In this document: positions 23,520 through 36,429 of the stretch, piece after piece | Numbering within the stretch: the first letter of the stretch is position 1 | Layout of the letters: each line of letters begins with the position of its first letter | Assembly: GCF_022539315.1 (NCBI RefSeq) | Contig: NC_066342.1 | Coordinates: forward strand, 17,377,346-17,441,345 | Origin: Serinus canaria | Lineage: Eukaryota > Chordata > Aves > Passeriformes > Fringillidae | Direction of reading: 5' to 3' | DNA length: 64,000 bases | Position numbers and translations under genes: made by a program | The notes under the pieces: model-generated | The model's input: only the letters and a program-made list of their open reading frames with translations | The model's database searches: none | Told to the model about the DNA's origin: nothing

Positions 23520-25535
23520 GAAGTCTTTCAGGACATAAGTACTTGACTGATTGATTCAAGTCAAACCCAATCTTCACACAAGAAGACCATCCTACAGACT
23601 CAATTGCCCTCAACATGCTTCATGCAACCATGAAGTCTCTGCAGTCACTACAGTTTACTGTCTTAAAGGATGCATTAAGAAGGAATTCTTATTTCCCAAA
23701 GATGTTTTTTTCCACCTCATATCCCAAATTTGGATAAGAAATAATCAGGAATTTTAATTTCTGATTTTCTCTTCCTGATCACTTCTTAGCAAAGCAAGGA
23801 ATAAACACTCTTATATCCTGAAGCTTGCTGGAGTAACCCTGGTGGAAGCCAGCCTGATTGAAAGTGGCATGTTCCCTCTTAATGAGAGCCAGAGGAAAAA
23901 GAATGGGTTTAGGTGGAAGGCACTGGACTGAGACCAAGAAAATTGTTTTTAACTGTGAGTTTCTGTTGGCAACCTAATCTTTAATGTTGGGCAAGTTGCT
24001 TAATCTCTCTGCAGTTCTTTTCCTTGTGGCTGTAAAATTGTTTTTCCTGAGAGAGGATAAATACACTTACCCATGTGTGTGAGACGCTCAGATGGTACCA
24101 CATCCCCCGATAACTTCTCTCTGTGCTGGGGGAAGGAATGGAAGGCACACTGTATGCTGCTTCATCCTCCATACCACTCACAGCAGGGCTGAATCCATCA
24201 CCAGTCTAGAAAATTCCAAGGTGTGGATGTTCCTATGGTGGGGATGTCTCCAACCTTGCTCCCACCAGGAAAGAGAGGAAAGTCAGAGGGAAAATGTAAT
24301 TTTCTTTTGGCTGTAGACATAATAATAGTTGAGCTGTACCTTGGGAAACCTTTCCAGGCATGTGGTTGCACTCAAAATTGTTAAAGGAGATGGGGATAGG
24401 TCTAGTAGAAGGTTCTCAGGCATGACAGTATCATGAGCTTCTCCAGGTAGGTCAGCAGAGGTAGCAGGAGAGTGATGAGCAGCTCTTTAATGAGAGGAGG
24501 CTGAGGTCCTCCATCTGTGAGCTAGAACCAATAAGGGCAGAGCTGTGTAGGGATCATGGGCAGTTCTATTGGTGGCTCTTCCTCTTATTTTGTGGCCTCA
24601 TCCATACTTGTCAAAGAGTTCTCAGGTGGTTGCTGCTTGTATGGAATTGATTTTTCATTTTCTCAACTCATCGGCCTTGGTGATGGCATCCAAGCAGTGA
24701 GTCTCTCTGGAGTAGCCAAACACTTCCAGGATGAAAGACCTCAGAAATGGGGCTGGTCACTGAGGTTCAGTCTCAGCTTTGTTGGTAGGGGTGACAAAAT
24801 TACTTTAGGATTAAGCAACATCCTTTATATTTGTTTAATGAAAAATGCTTTTTAAAAATAATATTATGTTTTCCTCAGTATGATGCAGACCTTCCTTTCT
24901 TTGAGGGAAAAAACCCAACAAAACAAATTACCCCAAACTGAATTATTTTTGTGGAGGTACCTTGGGGGAAGCTGACCTAAGCAGCCCATGGCTGGGAAGA
25001 CCCCTGATGTCCATGCCCTTCACCATGGGGCAAAGCCGGTGTGAGAGTAGTGCTGTCATCCAGTGGCACGTCACAGTTGCCACATTTTCTGTTTTATTTA
25101 AAATAAAACCACAGTTTTTCTAGAAGCTCAGGGCTTATATCTGTCCCTGAAGTGAATGGAGTTGGGAAAAGCAGAAATTTCCCAACTTTCCGTGGAAGAC
25201 TCCATAGAAAAGAGTTGTCAAGTCACCTTGGTGCATACCACATGCCTGAGATACCAAACACTGATGGAGTCTGCTAGGAAATACTGGGGATGGATTTTAT
25301 TGCAAAGCATCATTTCAGGTGCCTTCCTGTAATTGTTCATCCATCTTCCCTCTGCTTGCCATCAGCAGGTGGAGTGTTTCCTAGCCAAAGCCTTTGGGAT
25401 TGTCCTCTAAAATGAGGGAGTGCTGCACATGTACTGCGATGCCTGCAGCCAGATGGTGTTTGCTGTGTGCTGTGGACAGACACAGCAGTTTTCTCCTGGT
25501 TATTATTTTAGACAATGCCTTTTTTTATTCCTATT
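23520..25535. other. CTIF intron
   Basis: Apart from the CR1 tail at its left end, I find no feature in this intronic sequence. Confidence 0.6.
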
Positions 25536-25539
25536 ACAG

Positions 25540-25623
25540 TGGACAGCGTATTGTAGTGAGCAGCTTGATGGCAGCTGTTCCCTATCCCAAGGGAAGGGCT
25601 CATCATCTCATGAAGACAGTCAG
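25540..25623 (+). CDS. CTIF: CTIF second coding exon (28 residues)
   Basis: An 84-nt exon begins after a strong pyrimidine-rich tract and ATTACAG acceptor and ends CAG/GTAGGG. It is phase 0 and directly continues the first coding exon. The 28 residues start WTAYCSEQLDGSCS, matching the position and pattern of the same CTIF segment in mammals (W-T-A-x-C-S-E-x-L-D-x-S-C-S), while the Ser/Gln-rich second half is diverged, as expected for a disordered region. The 2.4-kb intron before it carries a CR1 tail. No further CTIF exon was found to 64,000, so the next intron is at least 38 kb or continues beyond the window, and it is filled with retroviral insertions. Confidence 0.9.
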
Positions 25624-25629
25624 GTAGGG

Positions 25630-27640
25630 GTTGTGTTTAGTTCTTCCTCACCAAACCTTTGCTTTTGTTCTTGTACTGTCTCATCCATCAGCATGAAGCC
25701 TGCCCATGCTGCCAACTTTCCCTTTCCCATGGCAGGGGAGATGTGTCCCTCTGTTTGGCATCTGAAAACTCATTCCCACCCAAACCATGGAAGATGAGCA
25801 ACATCCCAATGTGAGGATGGATTTTTTGACCAGGAGCTTATTGCTCTGTGATAAAAGGGAAAAAATATGGAGTGTCTCATTTATTGCTGAAGAGCTTCTT
25901 GTGGCCACCTGTGAAAGCAACCTATTTGGAGCATCAAAGCTGACTTGAAAGTATGAGATATAGCTGGGATGAGGGATCTTTGTGTAGCTAGGCTTCTTGG
26001 TTATATGTCACAACACAAGGACAATGTTGTAGGGAAGAGGATTAAATAACTGAGGGAGTGAATTGGGAGAAGCAAAATTGCATGTGCCAAGAACCTGTTT
26101 GGTGTGCAATGACAGAAACCAGGCGTAAGTTGGTTTGGGTGGTTGTACATGGTGTGAATGTCAGTAAACAGTATTTACCAAGTGCTGTTGGATGTGGCTG
26201 TCCCTCCTCTGCGTGAGCACTAGCATGGGAGAGGGTTGGGTAGGGTAGAGCGATGGCTCTGACCATTGTCAGCTGGTTAAGGAGCTACTGCGCCACCATT
26301 AGGCCAATGACTCTGTAAGAACAGTGTTTGCCTGAGGAGATTTGAGACTGAGGCAGCTAAGGAAAGGGTGAAGTGGCATTTGCAGTAGCTGTGGCTGATG
26401 CATGTGCCACCTGGAGAAGGGGCTTCAGGCTGGTGATTTTGGTGCTCTTGCCTTGCTTGATGTCCTCCAGGCTTCAGTCCCATGAGTGGGATCCATGAGA
26501 AGAAACCTGGGAGCCTCTTGCAAGGTGTACAAGAGGCTGTGTCAGTCGGAGCAATGCCTATTGCAACTTTAATTTTGGGTATAATTTCTTCCTGCTCAGA
26601 GGTGTGATGGAAACTGCTTGGCTGTGGGATGGGGGCTTATGCAAGCCCTCTCTGCCATGGGTCTGCATGCAAGGATTCTGGGAATATCTATACCAACACC
26701 TGTATCTGACAAAGACAAGATCTTGTTGTGTAGGAAGGTGCATGCTGTATGGAAATGCTGCTTCAGATGAACCTCTGAAGGTGCCAAAAGAAATTGTGGA
26801 CCTAATTTATTATAGTTTTGATCTGCTCAGAAATATTCCCCATCAAAACCTCATCCATGTTCCAGCTAGCTGCTTGATATTCAGCTGTGTAGCTAGCCAT
26901 TTCCATCAAGCCTCCTTGGGTTGCTAAGGGTGATTAGAGGACCAGATGTTTACCCTGGGGTAGAAGGTCCCTTGCTCTTCACCCTAAGGCTCAGCTAATG
27001 TGCTGAGCTGGTGGGTACTACAGGAGGATGCAGGAGCCATACATGAGTGATGCTTACCTGACTCCAATCAACACAGCCCCGACATCTTCCATCTGCCTCA
27101 TGCTGTGCACTCTTTTGTTTCAACATATGGGGAGGGGTGGTGTTTTGTGGTTTTTTTCCTTTGAATTAAACCTATTTGATCTCCTCAAACAGGGAGCTTG
27201 CTTTCTACATACAAATACCATTCACCAATGCTCAAGCTGTTTTCCCTGTGTTTGGGTTCTCTCCCAGCCTGCAGCAGAGCTAGTAATTATCTCTCTCCAT
27301 GTTTGGTTTCCTTTAACAGTGAGTAACAAATTTTCCTTGGCACCAAAGAGGAGCTGCAAGCTATCATTCTTCTGTTCAGGCAAGCATTTCTCTTGCTGTT
27401 GCTGATATATGAATGAAATGCTGCTGGTGAGGACTAGGTGCAGTTTATTATAATTTCTGGTTGTTGTTTTTTCACTGCTTGGTGAAACATCTGCTATTAG
27501 CAGCTGTGGGAGATCAGCACTTGTGCATCCCATACATAGTAGTGGCTTAGAAATTGAGAAAATTCCCTCTAGAAGTCTTTTAATTTGGTCTTTCCAGTTC
27601 TCTGGGCAGGTCACTGCAAGAGGATGGTCTGCTGATGGGG
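25630..27640. other. Presumed CTIF intron, no recognised feature
   Basis: Ordinary intronic sequence. A long antisense frame (27,222-27,707) runs into an LTR and has no domain, so it is not called. Confidence 0.5.
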
Positions 27641-27644
27641 GAAT

Positions 27645-28031
27645 TATTACAGTGGTTTTCTGAGGTCCCAGGAGGAGGGAATTGACAAGACAGTTGACTC
27701 CATGCATCAGAAGGCTTGATTTATTATGATATGATATTTAAGATATAAAAACTATACTAAAAGAATAAAGAGAAGGATTTCACTACAAGGCTATGCTAAG
27801 AATAGAATAGAATGTGTAAACTGAAGTCTTCTCAGCCCGAGACGGGCCGAACAGGTGAATTGTGATAGGCATTTAATTGCAAACAGTCTGACGGGGCCAA
27901 TCACAGATTTCTCCCCGTTGCATTCCACAGCAGCAGATAAGAATTGTTTACAGTCCGTTCCTGAGGCTTCTCAGCTCTCAGGAGAGGAAAATTCCTAAGT
28001 AAAGGATTTTTCATAAACTATGTCGGTGACA
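27645..28031 (-). mobile_element. Solo LTR, TGTCACCGACATG family, copy 2
   Basis: Antisense copy of the 8,158-8,542 LTR: GACTCCATG / TTTATTATG at its left and CATAAACTATGTCGGTGACA at its right. GGGGAAT flanks it on both sides (27,638-27,644 and 28,032-28,038). The left tip is mutated from the family TGTTAC. Confidence 0.88.
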
Positions 28032-28039
28032 GGGGAATC

Positions 28040-29040
28040 TCATGAGATGCATTTTGTGAACTCCTGGTGTGCTGAGAAAATCCTGGCCTCACAACTACAT
28101 TCAGCTGATCTATAATTCTTGTTTCCTATTGTGAACACTTGTTTGCTGCATGGCATGGCTGTGCTCTGCTAAGCTCTGCTGTGTTTGAGCGATACTCACC
28201 AGGTGTGCTAGCACTGTGTGAGCCTCTGGGGTGAAGACTTACTCCACTTAGGTACGCAAGATAATATCTGAGCACTGCATTACCTCTATAAAGGAGGAAA
28301 GTTTAGATAATGGAATAATTTAGAATATTTTTATGTTTGGTTTTTTTTTCCCAAAAAGACCCAATGGGAAGATTTTTTATAATACTTTATTTGCATTCCC
28401 CTTGTGAGGCAGTTGCAAGTAGGAAGCTCTTTGATATAATTTGGAGACCAATTAATTAAGTAAAAGACTTCTGGTATGGTACATGTTTAGACAGCCGGCA
28501 GAGCTCTTGGTACATTACAGGCCTGGTATCAGCTCTATCCCAGGCTCCCCTTATGTAAAGGGCATGAACAAAAACCAGCAACTCTGTGGGTTTGTCCCAT
28601 TTCTCCAGGTGATGGGAGAGGGAGAGCTAAAAATCCTACTTCCTGGCCAAGTCCATCCCTTCCCCCATGGTGGCTGGCTTTCACCTATCATCACCAAACA
28701 AAAGCTTGTGTTGTTGGCAGTAAATAGGACTGCCTTTATTTTACTGCTTATTTGCATGTGTGTCCATGTCCCACCAGGTGCAGCAGGGACTTGGTGCATG
28801 ATTTGGGACATCAGAGGTTTCTCCAGTTGATAGTCATGTTGACTATCTACTGAGCAGTGAAGGAAGGTGTGTGGATCACATCTGGATTATCCTACATCCT
28901 GCTCGTAGCATCCTTCTCTCCTCCCTGAGGAGCTGGTGGTGGAGGAGATGGCTTGCCTTCCCACTAAGCCAGTAGAAACAGCAGCACGCCTGTGGCAGGC
29001 AGAGGTGGTGAGGCATCAAGTTAACAGCATAAAACTTTTC
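28040..29040. other. Intron-like sequence, no recognised feature
   Basis: No repeat or gene could be supported. Confidence 0.4.
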
Positions 29041-29044
29041 ATAA

Positions 29045-29324
29045 CGGTATGTAGTGACAGGACAAGGGAGAATGGCTTCAAACTGACAGAGAGCAAGTTT
29101 AGATTAGAAATTCTGAAGACGCTCTTTCCTGTGAGGGTGATAAGGCATTGGCATAGGTTGCCCAGAGAAGCTGTGGCTGCCCCATACCTAGCAGTGTTCA
29201 AGGCCAGGTTAGATGAGGCTCTGAGCAACCTGGTCTACTGGAAGGTGTCCTTGACCATGGCAGGAGGTTGGAACTAGATGATCTTTAAGGTCCCTTCCAA
29301 CCCAAACTATTCTGTGATTATAAG
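29045..29324 (+). mobile_element. CR1 3' end
   Basis: CR1 tail from the GTGACAGGACAAGGG segment through GGTTGGAACTAGATGATC to the terminal ATTCTGTGATTAT. Confidence 0.93.
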
Positions 29325-29748
29325 CTGTTGAGTGTCCCATGCTGTCTGGTAGTGTGGAGATGTAGAGGGCTTTGCAGGTATTGTGAACCACTGTTACTGA
29401 ATCTGGCACGTTCTGCTAAAGGATGTCTGAACTGAAGCCTAAGCCTTACTGATAAGGAAAGCATAAGAAATTCACACAAAATTAAATGTATCACAAGAAA
29501 CTATCACAAATATCTCAGTGACTCAAAGAAGTGCAATGCTGTGCTAGTACCAGAACATATAAAGGCAGAACATGCTTTATATCATGAGGACATCTGACCT
29601 GCCTGCATCTGAGGAGGTATCCTTGACTGCTGTATGTGGGGTGAGAGCAGAGCAGATCCACTTAAATCTTTTGGGTCTCTCTTCCATGTGTCTTGCCTGA
29701 ACCTCAAAACCCCCTTTGATGATGAACACTTGGCTTCCAACTATATCA

Positions 29749-29880
29749 CAGAATCACAGCATATTCTGAGTTGGAAGGGTCCCACAAGGCTCATCGAGTC
29801 CAACTCTTAAGTGAATGGCCCATGCAAGGATCAAACACATGACCTTGGATGTTATTAGCACCATGCTCTAACCTCAGGGT
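29749..29880 (-). mobile_element. CR1-related 3' fragment
   Basis: The complement of a CR1 terminus (TCACAGAATCACAGCATATT) is followed by the conserved GAGTTGGAAGGGTCCCACAA block. Confidence 0.85.
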
Positions 29881-29908
29881 CAAACAACTTCCTTTCATTA
29901 AGTTTTTA

Positions 29909-30183
29909 ACAGAATCTTAGAATGGCTTTGGTTAAAAGGGACCTTAAGACCATCTCGTTCCAAACCCCCTGTCATGGGCAGGGACACCTTCAACTAGACC
30001 GGGTTGCTCAAAGCCCCATCCAACATGGCCTTGAACACTTCCAAGGATAGAGCATCTATGACCTCTCGGGACAACCTATTCCAGTGCCTCACCATCCTCA
30101 CAATGAAGAATTTCTTCCTAATATCTAATCTAAACCTGCCCTCTTTCAGTGAGAAGCTATTCCCCCTTGTCCTATAAGTACGT
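29909..30183 (-). mobile_element. CR1 3' end, second antisense copy
   Basis: A different CR1 tail in minus orientation: CAGAATCTTAGAATGGCTTTGG at its end, then complements of the TTGGATGGGGCTTTGAGC and AGATTAGATATTAGGAAG blocks. It lies about 30 bp from the preceding fragment and belongs to another subfamily. Confidence 0.9.
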
Positions 30184-30189
30184 GCCCTT

Positions 30190-32280
30190 GGCATGTAGTC
30201 ATGGTTAGAAAAGCTGCTACATTGCCAAAGCAAAGGCAGTAGTAGGGATGGGGTGATATGTGAACATTGTCTCTTGGGAAACAGCAGATTTCAATGCAGA
30301 GTAGAACTAAATTTGATAGAAAGTAGAAAAGCCAAAATATCAGTGCAGATTTCTCTTGAAATTCCAGAAATTTTTTTTGCAGTCATCAGTGCTTCTTGGG
30401 ATCAAACACCAGGAGATCCTCCTCTATGGATGCTGCAGAGGCAGGTGGCAAGGGATCATGGTCTTGGATAGGGGCCACATCACTAGGTCCAGAGTTGGAC
30501 TGAGGCTCCTGCAACCAGCACTGCTGTCATATAAACTTCTCAAGTCAGCAGTGAAGTTGTCTTAAATCTGCTGACAAGAGCAGGAAGCATGTAATGCCCC
30601 AAATCCTTGACTAACCAGATCAGCTCTGCAGAGCGAGGAAGTACTGCTTGTGAAGAGGCTGGCAGGATCTCTTGACAAAAGATGTAATTTATTTCCCCAT
30701 GCTGGTAGACAGCCTGTGTCTGGCTTTAGTTGCCCATCCTTGGGTTCAGATCTGAAGCAAAATGTGAGGGATGATCCTGGGGGCAGTTTGAGGTTCTCCA
30801 TCTCATTGACCTGCTTGTGTCATAGTCCAAGTCCAGTTTGTACACTGAATTTCATTGAGATTGGCCACCATGCTGAAGACCTGTTGGGACAAGTGGGTGC
30901 TGGCAGATGCTGCAATCACTGTTGTTTCCAAAAGAAAAAGAGAAAGTAAAAGATGGGGAGTTACTCTGAGGCTTTGCCAATCAATATAGGTTGGTGTAGC
31001 CCTGCCTGACAGAGGAAGAAATGAAATCTTTAGGTGGGGTGACCTGCCCATGATCAAAAAGCAGCTCTAAGAAAACCAGTCACTTAATGGTTTCCTGCCT
31101 GTAATTGCTGGGTGACACCCCCTCCGTGTAGTGAATGCAGTCCTGTTCAGTTACAGTTGGAGAGGACTGCTGAAAAAGAAATGAAGTACTTTAGCTAATG
31201 TATAGATTTAACTTTGGGACTTCTGTTTTGGATACATCTCATGAAGCAGCACCTTGCCTCATGAAGCAGCTACCTGCATGAGTGTCTGAAGATCTGGGAG
31301 TGAAATGCTTCACTGCTTTGCTGCCTGATTTAGGAAAATTGTTGCTGCTTACTGAGGATGGAAGAAGATATCTTCTAGGCCTGCTATCACTAGTGACTCA
31401 TATGAGATGACATCTTGTCACCCTCAGTTTTCATTTGTGTAGAGTGGACAGGGTGATGCTGGTCTTCCCGATTAAGGGAGAGTTTCTGACATGATTTTTT
31501 GTGAAAATTGCAGTAGTTGAGTTCCCTTTGAGGTCTCCATTCTTCTTCCAGAGTTGGTTGACTACATCAACAAGTGTCAAAGCTTTTGGAAGGGAGGGGA
31601 TGACATGCGCCATTTCTTCTGAGGCTCAGGCAGGGGCTTGCTGCTGTGTTTCCGTAGCACGTCTGAAGTTCTCAGTGCCATTCTTGGTGCTCTCAATGCT
31701 CCTCATCTTCTTTCTTGTGCATAAAGAGCTATCTAGCACATCCTTGGCTAATGTCTCTCGATGTTGTCTGGAAGGAACACAACCACACAGGTTTGGCCCT
31801 TTCTGGAGAATCCAGAAAGGTCTTGTAGGCTATCCTGTGTAACCTAAAAATGTGGGTGTTGAATGGTGGGTGCTGCTGCCTACTATCTGTTCCCAACAAA
31901 GCTCTCCTGTAGAAAAGCAGGTTGAGTTAACATTCAGGCAGTGCAGTCAGATCCCCACACAACACTCACCACAGCTGGCTCAGTGAGAGAGGCAAGAAAA
32001 GCTCCTTTTAGCAAGGTTTGATTCCAGCAAAATATATGACATGTGGCTGAAGGGAACCCAACGAGAAAGAGGGCAACCACGTGGTACAGGCAGCTTAAGA
32101 AGGGGAAGGGGTGGGGGGTGGAGCTAAGGGCAGGGCAAAGGGGATTGGTCTCTAGGGGAGGGGGGGCATCCACCAGTGGTACCAAGCCAGTGAGGGGACA
32201 GGGAAAGGGGAAACCAGGGAAAGTCCATGTGGGAGTCGGTCTTTTCCCCCCAGGAGGACTACTCTATGGTAGGTAGTCAC
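30190..32280. other. Intron-like sequence
   Basis: No gene or repeat boundary recognised. A short tandem CTCATGAAGCAGC duplication is present near 31,239-31,270. Confidence 0.4.
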
Positions 32281-32339
32281 TGCTGTTGCCAGGGCAGAGG
32301 ACTTGGGAATTGACTGAGAGGAGAGAGTTCATGGGATGC

Positions 32340-33060
32340 TATAGTAACCCAAAATGCTGTTGTATTCCATATCTGTCTGTGCTCAAAAATTGTTACTATC
32401 TCTTCAATTCCCATCATCTCAGCTGGAAATGGAATAATGACATTGGAAGGCGCCAGTCCCTTAAAAAAGTTGGCACACCCAAGCTGAGTCCTCTTTTGCC
32501 TGGTGGCTTTTGCTTAGGGCCCTGCTTCACTGGAGGTTGTCTCAGGTGGTTTTTTCTGGGTTTGCAACAGCAGCAACTCAGAAAAACTGCATTTCGCCAT
32601 CAGAAACTCTTTCGGAGCTAATTTTGCAAACCTTGTCCGTGTCACGAAGCTTGAGCCAGTCCCAGTGCCCACCCCCCAACACACCTGAAGCTTGGAGTAC
32701 AGCAGCACCAACACTGGTGGAGTCTAGCAGGCAGCAGGAAGAAGCAGTGCTGATCCCACATGCACCAGCAATTCTCATCTGCCACTAGAACTGCTTTGTA
32801 AGCTCCTATCTTTCTGGGAGGGTTTCTTTTGGTCCACCATCTTTTCCCTTTGTCTCCTAGACAGTGTAGTCACCTGCGAAGGCCACCATCTTGGAAGGGA
32901 GGGAGATTCCACCATTTTGGGTTTCTCTTTATTCCCGTGGAGTTCGTGAGACTTGACAAATTTGTATCTAGTGATTATTTACTGTTATTCTTTGCCTGTT
33001 GCAGTTTTGTTTGTCAATAAACTGTTTTTTTTCCACTTATATCTACGCATATTTCATCCT
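32340..33060 (+). repeat. LTR-like repeat, shared with 62.06-62.56 kb
   Basis: About 480 bp matches the 62.06-62.56 kb block in the same order and orientation, including the shared TTTTAAAAAAGT segment, CTGGTGGCTTTTGCTT, TCTGGGTTTGCAACAGCAGC and AGCACCAACACTGGTGGAGT. The copy here continues to an AATAAACTG poly(A)-like signal at about 33,017, as an LTR in + orientation would. No flanking duplication was established. Confidence 0.6.
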
Positions 33061-33549
33061 TATTGGAAAAAAGGGATTGGTTAATACTATAAGGAGAGGC
33101 AACTCATTCCAGAGTGCTTACCTCGTCAATTGTCTTAAACTAAGACAATTTTGGCATGCAACTTAAATGGAACAAGAGAGGAGGTGAAAAAATAACAATT
33201 TTGTCCAAAACATTTGGTACTGGGTACATAACTCACTCATCACAATGCTGTTCAGTCTAATCATGGGACTGTGGCACCTAGGCTTGTATACTTGTCAGTG
33301 TCAATGGTACAATTTGCCCAAGATCTGGCTCTTTGTCACAGGGACACAAACCAAGATTGCTTTGTTGCTACATTCTGCAATATCAGCTTATGTAAAGATA
33401 ACATCAGAGGCAATGAGGATTTTTTGTTACGTGTATTCATTGCTGTTTGCCTGTTCTGATCTCAGCTGCTACTTCTGTGTTGTTATTATATCACAAGGGT
33501 TCTATTATCATTATATTGCAAAGGTTCCATATTGCAAGAGTTTCGTAGC

Positions 33550-33802
33550 TCCTCAATATTTCTCGTAGGCAGCTCATCTAAGCACTGACTCTTCCTTCTT
33601 CTCGCAGTAGCCAACTGACTCACATTCCCTCTCAACCAACCAATCCACTCTTTTATAACACTCTTCTTCTTATTGGCTACAGCTGCGGCCTGTTAAAGTC
33701 AGGCCTGTTCCTAATCTCTAATAATTGGCTCAGCTGCAACTCCTTAAGGGGTAAGATTACTCTCTATACTAACTTTATTTTCTTATATTGTATCCCCCTA
33801 CA
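33550..33802 (-). mobile_element. LTR fragment, minus orientation
   Basis: The right tip reads CCCCCTACA (TGTAGGGGG on the minus strand), and a minus-strand TATAAAAG promoter lies near 33,652. It sits directly beside the antisense ERVL LTR. The left limit is approximate. Confidence 0.5.
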
Positions 33803-33989
33803 CTTCTGGGGATTTATTAATAATCACACCCAGGCAGTTGGGGAACAGTAGGGAATGAATTTTCCCAGCCTTTCCCTTCCTTCTCCTCCTTCAGGTCTGA
33901 CACATCAATTATTGAGAATGTTCATTTCCCTATGAATATTAAAGGCACCATATTTTTGCTGCTAATTCTGCTATGTCTCCTCTGTATGG

Positions 33990-34598
33990 TGTTCACGGCT
34001 TGACACTGGTCTAATGTCAGGCACCCACCAAAGCTGTTCACTCACTCCTCTGCTGCAGCTTCCATTGGGTGCAGGCTTCCAAGGACAGGCTGCTCCAGCC
34101 TGGGAGCAGGGCCTCTCTCTCCATGGGCCTTCCACAGGATCACAGCCTCCGCTAGGCATCCACCTGCTCCAGCATGGGGTTCTCCTCAATGGCTGCAGGT
34201 GAGTGTCTGCATCCCCATGGACCCATGGGCTGCAGGGGAACAACGTGCTTCACCATGGTCTTCACCACAGGCTGCAGAGGAATCTTGGCTCCAGCGCCTG
34301 GAGCACCTCTTCCCCTTCCTTCTTCATTGACTTTGGTGTCTGCATAGTTGTTTCCTTCACATATTCTCACCCTGCTCTTCTCTTGGTGGAATTAAAACTG
34401 TGCCACATGCTTTGTTTTGATTTCTTCTTAAATGTGTCATTACAGAGGTGTTACCAACCTCTCTAATTGGCCCAGCTTTGGCCAGTGGCATGTCCATCTT
34501 TGGAGCCACCAGGGACTGAGTCTGCCAGACATGGTGGAAGCTTCTAGCAGCTTCTCACAGAAGCCACCTCTGTGGCCCCCCTGCTACCAAAACCAACA
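33990..34598 (-). mobile_element. ERVL-type LTR, antisense
   Basis: The reverse complement begins TGTTGGTTTTGGTAGCAGGG and ends in GTCAAGCCGTGAACA, matching both tips and several internal blocks of the 16,737-18,816 LTR. It is shorter because it lacks that copy's nested insertions and part of the interior. Confidence 0.8.
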
Positions 34599-34604
34599 CA
34601 TTTA

Positions 34605-35110
34605 GAAATAGGGCTGAGATTTCCAGGGAGGTTGCCCAGAGATCTGCCCCAATGGTGGAAAATCCTGAGTGGCATGGGATGTGGGAGGATGTAGGCCAGG
34701 TCCTGAAGAAATACTCTGCCCCAATAGTTTGGAATTTTCCCCCTGAACAAACTGAGAACCCAGCTAAGGTAGGAAAATATCTGAAAGAAAATTGAAATGG
34801 CAGCTCCAAAGAGAAGCAACTCATTGCATTGTACTGGATCCCGGCTAATGCTTATTGCACACTGCTTGTTACTGTACAGCAACAGCTACAGACAGAGGGG
34901 AGGAAGGACAAATCTACAGACACCACAATCACTCAGCTGCAGTTAAACCAGAAGGACAGCCTAAGCCAGGAGTAGTCACCCCTGTCCAGAGTAGGAAATA
35001 TAAGACCAAATCCATTCACCCAGCAGTGTAAAATAATGAAGCCACAGGGGCTAGCTTCTTAGCCGGACAGCTGGTTCCCCGTAGGGTTAAAGCGCCCCAG
35101 GCAAGTAGTC
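34605..35110. other. Sequence between LTRs, unassigned
   Basis: No gene recognised. The last 70 bp may belong to whatever element the 35,112 LTR was part of. Confidence 0.35.
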
Positions 35111-35111
35111 C

Positions 35112-35590
35112 TAAGGCCGGATACCTCAGCCCTTCGGGGGCTGAGTGCCCTAGGCCAGACTACCACACAGCCGTGGCTCCTTAGCAAGCTCAGTGATTGT
35201 CAGCTCTTAGTGATATCAGCTCTTTTATGGTTTCAGCTCTTAGCTTGCTTGTAGGGGCTGTGGCTGGCCATGGCTACTGGAAGGCAGACGAATGAGAGAG
35301 GAGAAGGCTGGGTTCAGAATGTTCCACGATGGTTTATTCTGAGGGTCTCGCGAAGGGTCCGAATGCAGCTCTTCAAACAAAATGGGCCAAGACAGCCCCT
35401 TTTATAGGGTATGGGGGGCTTGGAAACTGACCATTAGTAAGGGTTAGGGAAACTAGCCTATGGGGTCACAGAGAGATAAGCAGGCCTGGAGGACCAGAGT
35501 GAGGACTGCTGGTTCAATTCCTATGACTCAGCAAATACCTATCTCTAAACATTCCTCCACGGAGCCGTAGCTGGCCCTGGGCCTGCTACA
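35112..35590 (-). mobile_element. LTR of the 50,338 family, antisense
   Basis: The reverse complement begins TGTAGCAGGCCC and ends in CCGGCCTTA. It carries CTATAAAAGGGG (35,396-35,406) and AATAAA (35,333-35,338), and has the same AAGAGCTGA-rich U5 as the + strand LTR at 50,338-50,864, including the TA terminus. Its flanks (TAGTCC left, CAGCAG right) do not match, so it may be part of a rearranged provirus. Confidence 0.75.
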
Positions 35591-36053
35591 CAGCAGATGA
35601 CGATGGGGAGGCAGAACCCTTACAGCCAGCAGAGGAATCAGAACCAGAAATAATCACTGAGTCTTTGTGCTTCCAAAGCCTCTGCAATCTGAGAAAAGGC
35701 CTCACCTGACAAGCCGATGAATCTATATTGAGCTGGTTGATCTGAGTCTGGGATGCTGCAGGTGATGCTGTTACAGCCTGAATGGCTGCTAGCAAAGTCT
35801 AGGGTAAAGAAGCAAAAAAGGCTTTTGCATAATATCCATAGATGTTTAATTCAGCCATGAAGTGAGATGTTCAGGTCTCAGACACACACTGCCCGAGGGT
35901 ACACCTCCCTCCCCCCAGGGGCCTCCCAGGGCTGACCTTGGTCTCTGGGCAGTACAAAGGTGAGGCCCAATCAGGGAAAAGGGAGGGATTGGCTCAGGAA
36001 CACCTATGTTCAGGCATAGGAACAGGGGAAGGAGCCAATGGGGTGTAACTTAG
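35591..36053 (-). mobile_element. Probable older LTR or ERV remnant, minus orientation
   Basis: Read on the minus strand, an LTR-like promoter segment with a CCAATGG-type block near 36,040, a GCCCAATCAGGG-type block and a poly(A)-like TTTAATTC is followed by a 69-codon frame (35,586-35,795). Its outer ends are overlain by neighbouring LTRs. Confidence 0.45.
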
Positions 36054-36428
36054 TGTTAGCGTTCAGGAACACATAATCACGAGAAATGATTATATACAGG
36101 TACTTTTATTGAAGAGCTCTGGGTGTCAGGTGTACAAACCCAAATCTGACTCCGACATAAGTTCGGGATGGATATGCTTTTATATTCTACCGTTATATAA
36201 CTTTCATGTTAATTATTAAACTTGTATTGTTCAATTGTATACATAGATTTCAGCCAAGCATAGCCTCCTTAGATTAGGAACATACAGTTTCTCATGGTTC
36301 TTCCTATGATTATACAATAATTATTTTTAATTACTAAACAGTCATCACATCTAACAATTATATTATTTATCATACTACTTACGCAGGTGCAACGCAAAGC
36401 TTAACATTTCAGAGTCTTAGCTTAACAT
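36054..36428 (-). mobile_element. AT-rich LTR, minus orientation
   Basis: The + strand runs from TGTTAGCGTTCAGG to TTAGCTTAACA. On the minus strand it starts TGTTAAGC, is AT-rich, and has a TATATAATCA promoter-like block and an ATAAAA-type poly(A) region near its end. It directly abuts the ERVL gag remnant. Confidence 0.6.
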
Positions 36429-36429
36429 T

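Noticed and set aside
27222..27707. 161-codon minus frame in the CTIF intron
   Set aside because: It crosses an LTR boundary, has no recognisable domain and probably reflects chance.
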